Assembly: GCA_030633305.1 (NCBI GenBank)
Contig: DAOVTB010000009.1
Coordinates: 1 to 51,381 of the forward strand
Source: Candidatus Muiribacteriota bacterium
Lineage (GTDB): Bacteria; Muiribacteriota; DAOVTB01
DNA length: 51,381 bases
Direction: 5' to 3'
The notes beneath the pieces were generated by a model that saw only the letters and a program-made list of their open reading frames with translations, did not search any database and was not told the origin of the DNA. Positions 8,102 through 16,284 of this stretch are shown in pieces. The translations under genes were made by a program, and so were the position numbers. How positions within the stretch are numbered: position 1 is the first letter of the stretch; each line of letters starts with the position of its first letter.

Positions 8102-8701
8102 ATGAGCAATTCAAATAAAGATTCTTTTATCAAATTGATTATGGAAAAGTTTTCCGATAAGCGGAAAAACATGATTGATGTTAATGAAAAAAAAATCTCT
8201 GAGCTTGAACAAAAAAATGATCAAGCTATCAAAAAAATGAAAAAAGATGTAAACGATAAAATTCAGATAGAATGTTCCAAATTATCATCACACTTCGGAC
8301 ATTTAAAGGATTCATGTCGTGACAGGGCCATATTTCTTAAAAAAAGAGAAATTATGGTTACTGCTGAAAAAGAAGTGAAAGAAAAACTTTTGGAATTACG
8401 GGGTTCAGAAAGATATTATGATTTTCTGAAAAAAGAACTGGATAATTACATTAAAGATAGAGATGATGATTTTCTGATTTATGTTTTTGAAGAAGATTAT
8501 AAAAAACTTAAAGAAATAACTAAACTGTATAAAGGTAATATAAGTATGCTGCCTCTTAGCGAAAGACGGACAAAGGATTTTGATTTAGGTGGTTTCTGCT
8601 TAAAATTCGTCAATGAAAGCATATTTTTTGATTGTACAGTTGCTACCAGGTTGAACAGATTTCTGGAAAATCATTCAGAATCATTGTTTAAAGCTCAATA
8701 A
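8102..8701 (+). CDS. ntpE: V/A-type ATPase subunit E
   Basis: 199 residues: a long charged coiled coil (about 1-90) and then a compact alpha/beta head with IKDRDDDFLIYVF-like strands and a C-terminal LGGFCLKF...FDCTVATRLNRFLE segment. That segment matches the usual subunit E ending (strand, then an Asn/Arg-rich helix). Subunit E forms the peripheral stalk with H and contacts the N-terminal beta-barrel of subunit B. Its ATG follows the K stop codon immediately. The primary sequence is poorly conserved, as is normal for this subunit; the position between K and C supports the call. Confidence 0.85.
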   Translation: MSNSNKDSFIKLIMEKFSDKRKNMIDVNEKKISELEQKNDQAIKKMKKDVNDKIQIECSKLSSHFGHLKDSCRDRAIFLKKREIMVTAEKEVKEKLLELRGSERYYDFLKKELDNYIKDRDDDFLIYVFEEDYKKLKEITKLYKGNISMLPLSERRTKDFDLGGFCLKFVNESIFFDCTVATRLNRFLENHSESLFKAQ

Positions 8702-8712
8702 AGGTAATTTTA

Positions 8713-9747
8713 ATGGCCGAAATTGGAAATATTAATGCAAGATTGCGGGCACGGAAGCATCATTTTTTGAAATTTGACGTTTACGAAGCTCTTGTCAAAA
8801 ATTATTCACATTCATATATTATCGATCATCTGCTTGGAAGTAGATATGGTATTTTTCTAAATCCGTATTTAAATGATAATGAATGTCTTTCTGTGGATAA
8901 AATAAAATATTCCATGCAGGATTTTGGCGAGCTGGAAATCAACAATATTCTGAAAAACTGTGATAATAAAACAAGGAAAGTTCTGCTGTACTTCCTAATA
9001 AAATGGGACCTTACAGCCTTAAAAGCAATTTTTTGTGCTAAAAGCGATGGTTCAGTCATTGAAAACAGATTGTACGCCGGGGTACTCAGTTATGCAGAAA
9101 TCAAAGTATTAATATCAGCAACTTTTTCTGAAGCCAGAAAATTATTTAAAAACCATGAGATCGGATTATTAAAAATGTTTTGTCCGATTATGGATAAATT
9201 TGAGATTAATAAGAATAAAGAAGAATTTTGTAGGGGACTGGACAAAATTTATTATGAGTATCTGTTTCTGGGAAATGGGTTTGGAAGAGCTGACAAAGAA
9301 CTTCTACAGGAACTCATGTCTATGGAATTGGATAGGAAAAATGTTATGGAAGTACTGCTTTTGCTGGAAACTGGCATGCAGTCTAAATGGAAACCTTCCG
9401 GATACTATGGCTTTTTAAAAGAACAGTTTTTTAAAGGGATGATAAAAGCTAAAGATGTTGAAGAAGCATTGCAGAAATTGATGGTATCTCCTTATGAACA
9501 GCAGGTTATTTATGGCTTATTGCCTTTTGAACTTACTGGAGAGTTGAATTATATTGAACGGTTAATTGAAAAAAAATGGCTTACATTTCTAAAAAAGAAA
9601 TCTATGTTATGTCCATTATCATTTGCGGTTCCAATATACTATATAACTCTTTTAAAAAATGAATACAGTAACATTATGACAATTGTTCTTGGAGAACAGT
9701 TTGGAATCGTCCAGAATCTTGTCAGAAGGAATTTGATCGTTGTATAA
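8713..9747 (+). CDS. ntpC: V/A-type ATPase subunit C
   Basis: 344 residues, all-helical, starting MAEIGNINARLRARK, which matches the opening of subunit C/d proteins (an N-terminal YxxARxRA-type helix). Subunit C is the funnel-shaped connector that couples the D/F central rotor to the K ring. The length agrees with the 320-360 residues usual for the family. AAGGTAATTTTA precedes the ATG. The 3' end overlaps the subunit F start by eight bases. Confidence 0.88.
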   Translation: MAEIGNINARLRARKHHFLKFDVYEALVKNYSHSYIIDHLLGSRYGIFLNPYLNDNECLSVDKIKYSMQDFGELEINNILKNCDNKTRKVLLYFLIKWDLTALKAIFCAKSDGSVIENRLYAGVLSYAEIKVLISATFSEARKLFKNHEIGLLKMFCPIMDKFEINKNKEEFCRGLDKIYYEYLFLGNGFGRADKELLQELMSMELDRKNVMEVLLLLETGMQSKWKPSGYYGFLKEQFFKGMIKAKDVEEALQKLMVSPYEQQVIYGLLPFELTGELNYIERLIEKKWLTFLKKKSMLCPLSFAVPIYYITLLKNEYSNIMTIVLGEQFGIVQNLVRRNLIVV

Positions 9748-9994
9748 ATGTGTATATATAGGTGATGAAATTTTTTCATCTGCAATTAATTGTACAGGAA
9801 TAGAAACAGTACCAGCTCTTACGTCTGAAGATGCAGAAGAGACTTGTTTGAGACTTTTGAAGAGAATTGATACTGAAAACTATGGTCTTATAATGGTAGA
9901 AGACCATTTATGGAAGGGATTTTCAAAGGATAACACGAAAAGATTTATCTCCAGTGTGATTCCAGTTGTTGTCCCGGTTAAAAGGAGTAATTAG
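9740..9994 (+). CDS. ntpG: V/A-type ATPase subunit F
   Basis: 84 residues from a TTG start (9740) with AAGGA nine bases upstream, overlapping subunit C. It begins with a strand and GDE (YIGDE), where subunit F proteins have a VxGDxDxVxGFRLxG motif, and ends with a strand rich in Val/Pro (VIPVVVPV). This is a shortened form (about 100 residues is common), and the classical Gly-Phe-Arg turn is replaced by SSAINCTG. Subunit F binds subunit D in the central rotor. The name ntpG follows Enterococcus usage. The call is strong by position, moderate by sequence. Confidence 0.8.
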   Translation: MYKCVYIGDEIFSSAINCTGIETVPALTSEDAEETCLRLLKRIDTENYGLIMVEDHLWKGFSKDNTKRFISSVIPVVVPVKRSN

Positions 9995-11719
9995 ATGAAT
10001 CCTGGGAGCATATATAAAATATCAGGAGCGCTTGTGCTGGCGCACGGGTTGAAAGAAGCAGTGTTGAATGAAATGGTTGAAATCGGTGAATTGAAGATTC
10101 CAGGGGAAATCATAAGGATTGATAGAGACACGTGTTACATTCAATCTTATGAAGAAACTGCCGGCTTACTTGTTGGAGAATCGGTAGTACTTAAAGGAGA
10201 ACCTCTTAGTGTAGTTTTAGGACCTGGATTACTGGGAACTATTTTTGATGGAATTCAGAGGCCTTTGAATAAGTTGAAAGAACTATCAGGAGATTTCATT
10301 AAGAGGGGTTGTATTGTGGAGCCTCTGGATATGGAGAAAAAATGGAATTTTAATCCAGTAAAACAACCTGGTGATGTTGTAAAAGAAGGCGATATAATTG
10401 GAATTGTGAAAGAAGGTGCCTATTTTGAGCATCGAATTATGGTTCCAATTGGAATTTCTGGAACTATTGAGGAAATACAGAAAGGCGATTTTTCACTGAA
10501 AGAAACAGTGGCTCGTCTCACAGGCGGTATTGATTTGACCATGACATGGACTGCGGCTGTAAAAACTCCTATTCCATGTGTTGAAAAGCTTGATCCTGAC
10601 AATCCGTTTTTGACTGGCCAAAGGGTCCTTGATTTTCTGTTTCCTTTGGCAACAGGTGGTAGCGCAATGATTCCAGGTGGATTTGGAACTGGAAAAACAG
10701 TTCTTGAACAGTCAATTGCTAAATATTCTCTTGCCGATGTAATTATCTATGTAGGTTGTGGTGAGAGAGGGAATGAAATGACTGATCTCTTGGAAGAATT
10801 CAGTGAATTAAAAGACCCTAGAACCGGAAATCCATTGATGGACAGAACTGTACTGATTGCAAATACTTCCAATATGCCAGTTGCGGCAAGAGAGGCTTCA
10901 ATTTATACAGGCGTTACAATTGCAGAATATTTCAGGCAGATGGGATATGATACCGCATTAATTGCTGACTCAACTACACGTTGGGCTGAGGCATTACGTG
11001 AAATTTCTGGACGATTGGAAGAATTACCTGGTGAAGAGGGGTTTCCAACATATTTATCTTCAAGAATAACATCTTTTTATGAAAGATCTGGATATATTCG
11101 CTGCTTCTCCTCAGAAGAAAGGTTTGGGTCTTTAACTATTATCGGAGCTGTTTCGCCTGCTGGTGGTGATTTTTCAGAACCAGTTACAAGTGAAACACTG
11201 AAAGTTACAGGAACATTCTGGGGACTTGAAAAAGAGCTTGCTTACAGGAGACATTATCCAGCGATTAACTGGAATACAAGTTATTCACTTTATTCTCAAC
11301 TTCTTGATGGATGGTATAAAAAAAAATATGGTATTGAATTTATTAATCTTAGAAAATGGGCTATAAATATACTTTTCAGTGATGGACAGCTTCAGCAGAT
11401 AGTTCAGCTTGTAGGTCCTGATTCTCTGCAGGACGATGACAGATTGATTCTTGAAACTGCAAATTTGATAAAAGAAAGTTTTCTTCAACAATCTGCTTTT
11501 GATGAATCTGATGCCTATTGTACACTTATCAGGCAATATATCATGATGTCTGCTATAAAAAAATTCTTTGAAACAGCGAATAAAATAGTGAAAGAGAAAA
11601 AAAGTTTTTCAGAAGTTTCTGATTTGAAAGAGCGAAAATTGATACTTGAACTCAAAGAACATTCTGATGATGAGATACTTGAAAAATTTGATCTAAATTT
11701 AGATAAGGACGAAGATTGA
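9995..11719 (+). CDS. ntpA: V/A-type ATPase catalytic subunit A
   Basis: 574 residues. The N-terminal beta-barrel is followed by the non-homologous bulge specific to A subunits (about 115-190). The catalytic domain has Walker A PGGFGTGKT at about 227-235, the catalytic-Glu region GCGERGNEMTDLLEEF, and Walker B with ALIADSTTRWAEALREIS. The usual GPFGSGKT is slightly altered (GGFGTGKT) but keeps Gly, Lys and Thr. It hydrolyses or makes ATP at the A/B interface. AAGGAG precedes the ATG, which directly abuts the subunit F stop codon. Confidence 0.97.
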   Translation: MNPGSIYKISGALVLAHGLKEAVLNEMVEIGELKIPGEIIRIDRDTCYIQSYEETAGLLVGESVVLKGEPLSVVLGPGLLGTIFDGIQRPLNKLKELSGDFIKRGCIVEPLDMEKKWNFNPVKQPGDVVKEGDIIGIVKEGAYFEHRIMVPIGISGTIEEIQKGDFSLKETVARLTGGIDLTMTWTAAVKTPIPCVEKLDPDNPFLTGQRVLDFLFPLATGGSAMIPGGFGTGKTVLEQSIAKYSLADVIIYVGCGERGNEMTDLLEEFSELKDPRTGNPLMDRTVLIANTSNMPVAAREASIYTGVTIAEYFRQMGYDTALIADSTTRWAEALREISGRLEELPGEEGFPTYLSSRITSFYERSGYIRCFSSEERFGSLTIIGAVSPAGGDFSEPVTSETLKVTGTFWGLEKELAYRRHYPAINWNTSYSLYSQLLDGWYKKKYGIEFINLRKWAINILFSDGQLQQIVQLVGPDSLQDDDRLILETANLIKESFLQQSAFDESDAYCTLIRQYIMMSAIKKFFETANKIVKEKKSFSEVSDLKERKLILELKEHSDDEILEKFDLNLDKDED

Positions 11720-11720
11720 T

Positions 11721-13124
11721 ATGGGAATATCGCTTTCTAGTTTTGAATATGATTCTGTTGAATACGTTTCTGGTCCACTTCTTTTTGTAGAAGGAGGAGA
11801 CAGGTTTCCTGCTGGATCACTTGTTGAAATTACCGACAAAAAAGGTGGAGTACGCCTTGGTCAGACTCTTGAAGTATCAAGAGATAAAGCTGTAATACAG
11901 GTTCTTGAAGGTACCTCTGGACTTGGAACAACAGGCACCACGGTAAGGCTTGAATCGGATATTATCAAGGCGAATGTATCAAGAGATATGATTGGCCGTG
12001 TTTTTGATGGTTTAAGCAGGCCTATTGACGGAAAACCTGATGTGATTGCTGAAGCAAGACTTCCGGTTGCTGGTTTTCCGATTAATCCGATATCGCGATC
12101 ACGACCAGATGAATTTATTCAAACTGGTATCAGCGCCATTGACTGTTTTAATACATTGGTTCGCGGGCAGAAATTACCTGTTTTTTCAGAAGCAGGTTTG
12201 CCTTCAGCAGAACTTGTAATTTCTATTTTAAATAATTCAACCGTAGCTGATGATTCAAAATTTCTGGTCATATTTGCTGCTCTTGGTATAACACGAAGGG
12301 AGCAGAGTATTTATCAAAAGAATCTTGTCACTGGAGACAGGAATCTGATCGCATTTTTGAATCTTGCGAACGATCCGGTCATTGAAAGGTTATTGACACC
12401 TAGATTTGCTTTGACAGTCGCGGAATACTTCGCATTTGAACTGGATTATCAGGTGCTTGTGATTATGAATGATATGACAAATTACTGTACAGCATTGCGT
12501 GAAGTGAGTGCTGCCAGAGAAGAAGTCCCTGGAAGACGAGGTTATCCTGGATACATGTATACAGATCTTTCATCTTTATACGAAAGAGCTGGTATGCTCA
12601 AGGGATCTGAGGGGTCGATAACACAACTTTTGGTCTTAACTGTTCCAGATGGAGATATTACACATCCAATACCGGATTTAACAGGATATATCACGGAAGG
12701 GCAGATCGTACTGGCAAATCATCTGCATAAAAAAGGTGTTTTTCCGCCAATTGATGTTCTACCTTCACTTTCAAGACTGATGAACAATGGTATAGGCCTT
12801 GGAAAGACCCGGGAAGACCACAGGGAACTTGCAAATCAGCTTTACGCCTGTTATGCCAAAGGAATTGATGTTAGAAAACTGATTACAATTGTTGGAGAAG
12901 ATGCAATTTCAGAGACTGATAGTCTGTATCTGGAATTTGCGAATCGATTTGAAAAGGAATTGATAAATCAGGGTGGAGATGCGAGGGAAATCAATCAAAC
13001 ACTGGATATTGGTTGGGATCTGCTCAAGGATTTTCCAAAAGAACAACTTACTAGAATTGATAAAGATACTCTTTTAAGGTATTATTCAGTGATTTTAGAA
13101 GATGGAAGTATTTCAAGTATATAG
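11721..13124 (+). CDS. ntpB: V/A-type ATPase regulatory subunit B
   Basis: 467 residues with the B-subunit landmarks. The Walker A loop is absent, replaced by VFSEAGLPSAELV, as expected for the non-catalytic subunit. RREQSIYQKN, VLVIMNDMTNYCTALREVSAAREEVPGRRGYPGYMYTDL and a SGxxTQ-like EGSITQLLVLTVPDGDITHPIPDLTGYITEGQ region follow in order; each is split here from longer conserved blocks. It alternates with subunit A in the hexamer. One base separates it from the A stop codon and AAGGA lies upstream. Confidence 0.97.
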   Translation: MGISLSSFEYDSVEYVSGPLLFVEGGDRFPAGSLVEITDKKGGVRLGQTLEVSRDKAVIQVLEGTSGLGTTGTTVRLESDIIKANVSRDMIGRVFDGLSRPIDGKPDVIAEARLPVAGFPINPISRSRPDEFIQTGISAIDCFNTLVRGQKLPVFSEAGLPSAELVISILNNSTVADDSKFLVIFAALGITRREQSIYQKNLVTGDRNLIAFLNLANDPVIERLLTPRFALTVAEYFAFELDYQVLVIMNDMTNYCTALREVSAAREEVPGRRGYPGYMYTDLSSLYERAGMLKGSEGSITQLLVLTVPDGDITHPIPDLTGYITEGQIVLANHLHKKGVFPPIDVLPSLSRLMNNGIGLGKTREDHRELANQLYACYAKGIDVRKLITIVGEDAISETDSLYLEFANRFEKELINQGGDAREINQTLDIGWDLLKDFPKEQLTRIDKDTLLRYYSVILEDGSISSI

Positions 13125-13135
13125 GAGAGAATAAA

Positions 13136-13759
13136 GTGGCTAATCTGACTGTAAACAGAATGACACTGATCAATAAGAGAAATAGTCGAAGCTTTGCTTT
13201 TAAAGGTTCAGAACTTTTGCAGGCAAAAAGAAATGCACTCCTTATTGAACTTCAAAAGACAAACAGATTACTTGAGGGTCTTGATGGAAAGCTTGATGAA
13301 CTTAGATTGAAGGCCTTTGAATCATTTACAACAACGGTTGCGATTGATGGAGCAGGTGCATTTCCTTTTGCTCAAAGTCTCCTGACATCTGGACTTACGC
13401 TTGATTTATCTGAGAAGAACATTTTTGGAACAAAAACGGCTATACTTGAGAAAATTAACATACCTGAAAACAAGACTGTAACAGCTGATGCGATATCCTC
13501 AAGGCTCCATGCGTCAAGGCGGGAAGTTTCTGAATACATTCATGTATTAATCGAGTATTCTTTTCTATGGTCGAAAAGCGAAAAAATAAAACTTGAAATT
13601 CAGAAAACAAATAGAAGGCTGAACTTTCTATGTTTGAAATTAATACCAAGGATTTCCAATGAGATTAAATATATTGAATTAGGGTTAGAAGCAAGGGAAC
13701 TTGAAAATATTGTTAAACAGAAAAAATTAAAGAAGAGGAAGAAAACATGGAATTCATAG
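13136..13759 (+). CDS. ntpD: V/A-type ATPase rotor subunit D
   Basis: 207 residues, long antiparallel coiled coil. The N-terminal LTVNRMTLINKRNSRSFA and GSELLQAKRNALLIEL are recognisable versions of the family's PTKxxLxxLKxxLxxAxxGxxLLKxKRDxL motif. The C-terminal RRLNFLCLKLIPRI then matches the usual RRVNALExxxIP block. Subunit D is the central shaft. It starts at GTG 13136 after GGAGAG. Its 3' end overlaps the PTS EIIA gene by 13 bases. Confidence 0.93.
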   Translation: MANLTVNRMTLINKRNSRSFAFKGSELLQAKRNALLIELQKTNRLLEGLDGKLDELRLKAFESFTTTVAIDGAGAFPFAQSLLTSGLTLDLSEKNIFGTKTAILEKINIPENKTVTADAISSRLHASRREVSEYIHVLIEYSFLWSKSEKIKLEIQKTNRRLNFLCLKLIPRISNEIKYIELGLEARELENIVKQKKLKKRKKTWNS

Positions 13760-14217
13760 AAATACTTACTGAAGATCTAGTAAAAATTAATCTTGAGTCA
13801 AGTAACAGGAAGGAGTCCATCGAAGAACTGCTGGATTTACTTGTTGCAGAACATGAAGTCAGAATAGTACATCAACACAGTGCTCTTGAAGCGATTTTAA
13901 AGAGAGAACGCGCATATAGCACTGGAATAGGTAAAGGAATTGCGGTACCACATGCCAGATTACCTTTTCTGGATGAATGTGTTACAGCTTTAGGTGTCAG
14001 TCGTGAAGGCATTGATTTTGACGCACTTGATGGTAAAAAAGCTCACATCATCATATTGTTGCTTACTCCTTCAAATTCACACAACGAACATTTAAAGACC
14101 CTTGCAAATATAGCCCATCTCATGAATTGTAAAGAACTCGTTGATGGTATAATCAATGCAGAATCTGCCGAAGAAATTGTGTCATTGATTGAAATTGAGA
14201 GTGAAAATCAACAATGA
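13747..14217 (+). CDS. PTS EIIA domain protein (PtsN/fructose type)
   Basis: 156 residues forming one EIIA type-2 domain. The phosphorylatable His is His69 in IAVPHARLPF, preceded by the family's RERAYSTGIGKGIA helix. EIIA-Ntr and EIIA-Fru proteins accept phosphate from HPr. Stand-alone ones mostly regulate potassium, nitrogen or carbon functions without transporting sugar. No permease, HPr or EI gene is in the window. The 13-base overlap with subunit D and the four-base overlap with the next gene place it in the V-ATPase transcript, so it may sense or adjust energy or ion state; that link is inference. Confidence 0.85.
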   Translation: MEFIEILTEDLVKINLESSNRKESIEELLDLLVAEHEVRIVHQHSALEAILKRERAYSTGIGKGIAVPHARLPFLDECVTALGVSREGIDFDALDGKKAHIIILLLTPSNSHNEHLKTLANIAHLMNCKELVDGIINAESAEEIVSLIEIESENQQ

Positions 14218-15005
14218 ACTGGCATGAGGAATTTTATAGTTTAGCTGAATATTATGATATAGCATTTGATTTTCGGGATGTTCCATTTGAATGTGATTTT
14301 ATGGAAGATATATATAAAGAGATAAATGGGAAAAAACCAGAGAGTTTTATAGAATATGCAGCTGGACCAGCTTATCATACCGTGGAATTTGCAAAAAGGA
14401 AATTCAATTCTTCAGCACTTGATCTGTCAGATCACATGGTTCAATATGGTTTGATAAAAGCCAAAAAAAACAATACTGAAATATCTTATTTTTGTGAAAA
14501 TATGGTTAATTTCAATATTGGGAAAAAGTTTGATATCGCTGCCATATTGATGGATTCTACAAGTTATTTTCTGGACAATAATTCTTTTATAGATCATTTG
14601 AAATGTGTTTCGAAGCATTTAAATCCAGGTGGAATTTATATACTGGAAATGAGTCATCCAAGGGATGTGTTTAACGTAGGAAAATCTACAGGCACTGATT
14701 GGGAGATGAATCGAGATGGGAAAAAGGTACACATCAAATGGGGCGATAATGATGATTTGTTTGATCCTATTAGCCAGACTACTGATGTGACTGTTGTTTT
14801 AGATTTTGAGGATGAATCTGGAAAAAAAGGATCGATTACTGAGAAGTCAAAACAAAGAAATTTTACCGTAAATGAATTCAAAGCGCTGGTCCAGTTATCT
14901 GGAAAGTTTGAGGTTGTTCACTGGTTCGGATCCCTTGATAAAAGTATCCCATTTGATAATGACAAAAAAGCATGGAGAATGATACCTGTTTTACGGATTA
15001 TATGA
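14214..15005 (+). CDS. SAM-dependent class I methyltransferase
   Basis: 263 residues. The N-terminal third contains the SAM-binding motif I, here IEYAAGPAYHTVEFA (the usual ExGxGxG becomes EYAAGPA), followed by ALDLSDHMV as the acidic strand 2 and then ILMDSTSYF and LNPGGIYILEM as strands 4 and 5. The substrate cannot be predicted; similar proteins are annotated simply as class I methyltransferases. The ATGA overlap with the EIIA gene indicates co-translation at the end of the V-ATPase operon. It converges with the dctA-like gene. Confidence 0.75.
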   Translation: MNWHEEFYSLAEYYDIAFDFRDVPFECDFMEDIYKEINGKKPESFIEYAAGPAYHTVEFAKRKFNSSALDLSDHMVQYGLIKAKKNNTEISYFCENMVNFNIGKKFDIAAILMDSTSYFLDNNSFIDHLKCVSKHLNPGGIYILEMSHPRDVFNVGKSTGTDWEMNRDGKKVHIKWGDNDDLFDPISQTTDVTVVLDFEDESGKKGSITEKSKQRNFTVNEFKALVQLSGKFEVVHWFGSLDKSIPFDNDKKAWRMIPVLRII

Positions 15006-15026
15006 TTTGATAATCACATACAACTG

Positions 15027-16280
15027 TTAAGCGTCAAATATTTCTCTATCAAATTCATTTTCGCTTTTTGCAACAATCAGCGTACATACTGCATCACCAC
15101 AAATATTGATTGCAGTTCTGCACATATCAAGAATTCGATCTATGCCCATGATCAATGCAACTCCTTCAACTGGGAGTCCAACTGATGAAAGTACCATTGA
15201 TAATGTGATTAGTCCTACACCGGGGACGCCGGCAGTTCCAATTGAAGCTAGAGTTGCTGTCATGATAACTGTTAGATAAGCACCCAAAGTAAGTGGAATT
15301 CCGTATATTTGCGAAATAAATACTACTGCAACTCCCTGCATTATTGCAGTTCCGTCCATATTGATAGTAGCTCCGAGCGGAATTGTAAATGATGCAATTT
15401 TTTCTTTGACCCCAAGTCTATCTTCAACCATCTCCATTGTAGCCGGGATGGTTGCATTACTACTGGAAGTAGAAAAAGCAACTGTCATAGCAGGTGCAAA
15501 TTTCTTGATGAATCTGATTGGGCTCAATTTTCCTACAAACTTAAGAAGTCCACCATAGGTGAAAATTCCATGTATAATCAAAGCTATAATAACTGTTATT
15601 ACATATTTAATCAGCGGCATCATTGCGTTGAAGCCAGTTGTAGCAAAAGTTTTTGCAATTAACGCAAAAACTCCATAGGGCGCACAAAGCATAATCAACT
15701 CTACTAGCTTCATTGTAACAAGATCAAGTTGTGCAAAGAACTCCAGGACAAGTTTTACTGATGAGCCAAGTGAAGCAAGAGAAATACCAGTTAAGATTGC
15801 AAAAATAATAATCTGAAGCATATTACCATCAGCCATTGCGGCTATAGGATTCTTAGGTATCATATTAATTACAACTTGTGAAAGAGGAATTTTTTTCTTA
15901 ACTATATGCTTTGATTTTTTTAAATGCTCTTTATTAAGCCCTTTACCAGGACTAATTGCAATCGCTAAAATAAGAGCCAGAGAAATTGCAATTGCAGTAG
16001 TGATTAGATAAAACCCAAGTGTCTTAATTCCAATCCTTCCAAGACGAGCTATATCTCCCATTTTAGCTGATCCATTTACTAGCGACACAAATACAAGTGG
16101 AATAACAAGTAAACTAATACAATTTTTAAAGATTTCACCAGTAATATTAAATAATCCACCAACTATATATTTTCCAATAAACGAATCTGGACTGTTTCCA
16201 TAAAGGAGTAATCCAATGACTATTCCTGCAGCCATCCCAATAAATATTTTTGTTGTAAGTCCTATGCTATTTTTTTTCAT
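15027..16280 (-). CDS. Dicarboxylate/amino-acid:cation symporter (DctA/GltP family)
   Basis: 417 residues with about eight spans and two re-entrant hairpins, as in GltPh. Recognisable blocks are the Ser-rich hairpin AFSTSSSNATIPATM, the GATINMDGTA motif of TM7, and GxPGVGLI with DRILDMCRTAINICGD in TM8. The RTAxN segment (Arg, Thr, Asn) contacts the substrate's side chain; this Arg favours acidic amino acids or dicarboxylates. It is the last gene of a three-gene minus-strand operon. There is no Shine-Dalgarno before the ATG and only four bases separate it from the preceding stop, so translation is probably coupled. Confidence 0.93.
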   Translation of the reverse strand: MKKNSIGLTTKIFIGMAAGIVIGLLLYGNSPDSFIGKYIVGGLFNITGEIFKNCISLLVIPLVFVSLVNGSAKMGDIARLGRIGIKTLGFYLITTAIAISLALILAIAISPGKGLNKEHLKKSKHIVKKKIPLSQVVINMIPKNPIAAMADGNMLQIIIFAILTGISLASLGSSVKLVLEFFAQLDLVTMKLVELIMLCAPYGVFALIAKTFATTGFNAMMPLIKYVITVIIALIIHGIFTYGGLLKFVGKLSPIRFIKKFAPAMTVAFSTSSSNATIPATMEMVEDRLGVKEKIASFTIPLGATINMDGTAIMQGVAVVFISQIYGIPLTLGAYLTVIMTATLASIGTAGVPGVGLITLSMVLSSVGLPVEGVALIMGIDRILDMCRTAINICGDAVCTLIVAKSENEFDREIFDA

Positions 16281-16284
16281 AATT

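Noticed and set aside
7669-8172. 167-codon open frame on the minus strand
   Set aside because: Antisense to the subunit I end, subunit K and subunit E. Its Ala/Ile-rich text is the mirror of the K proteolipid helices.
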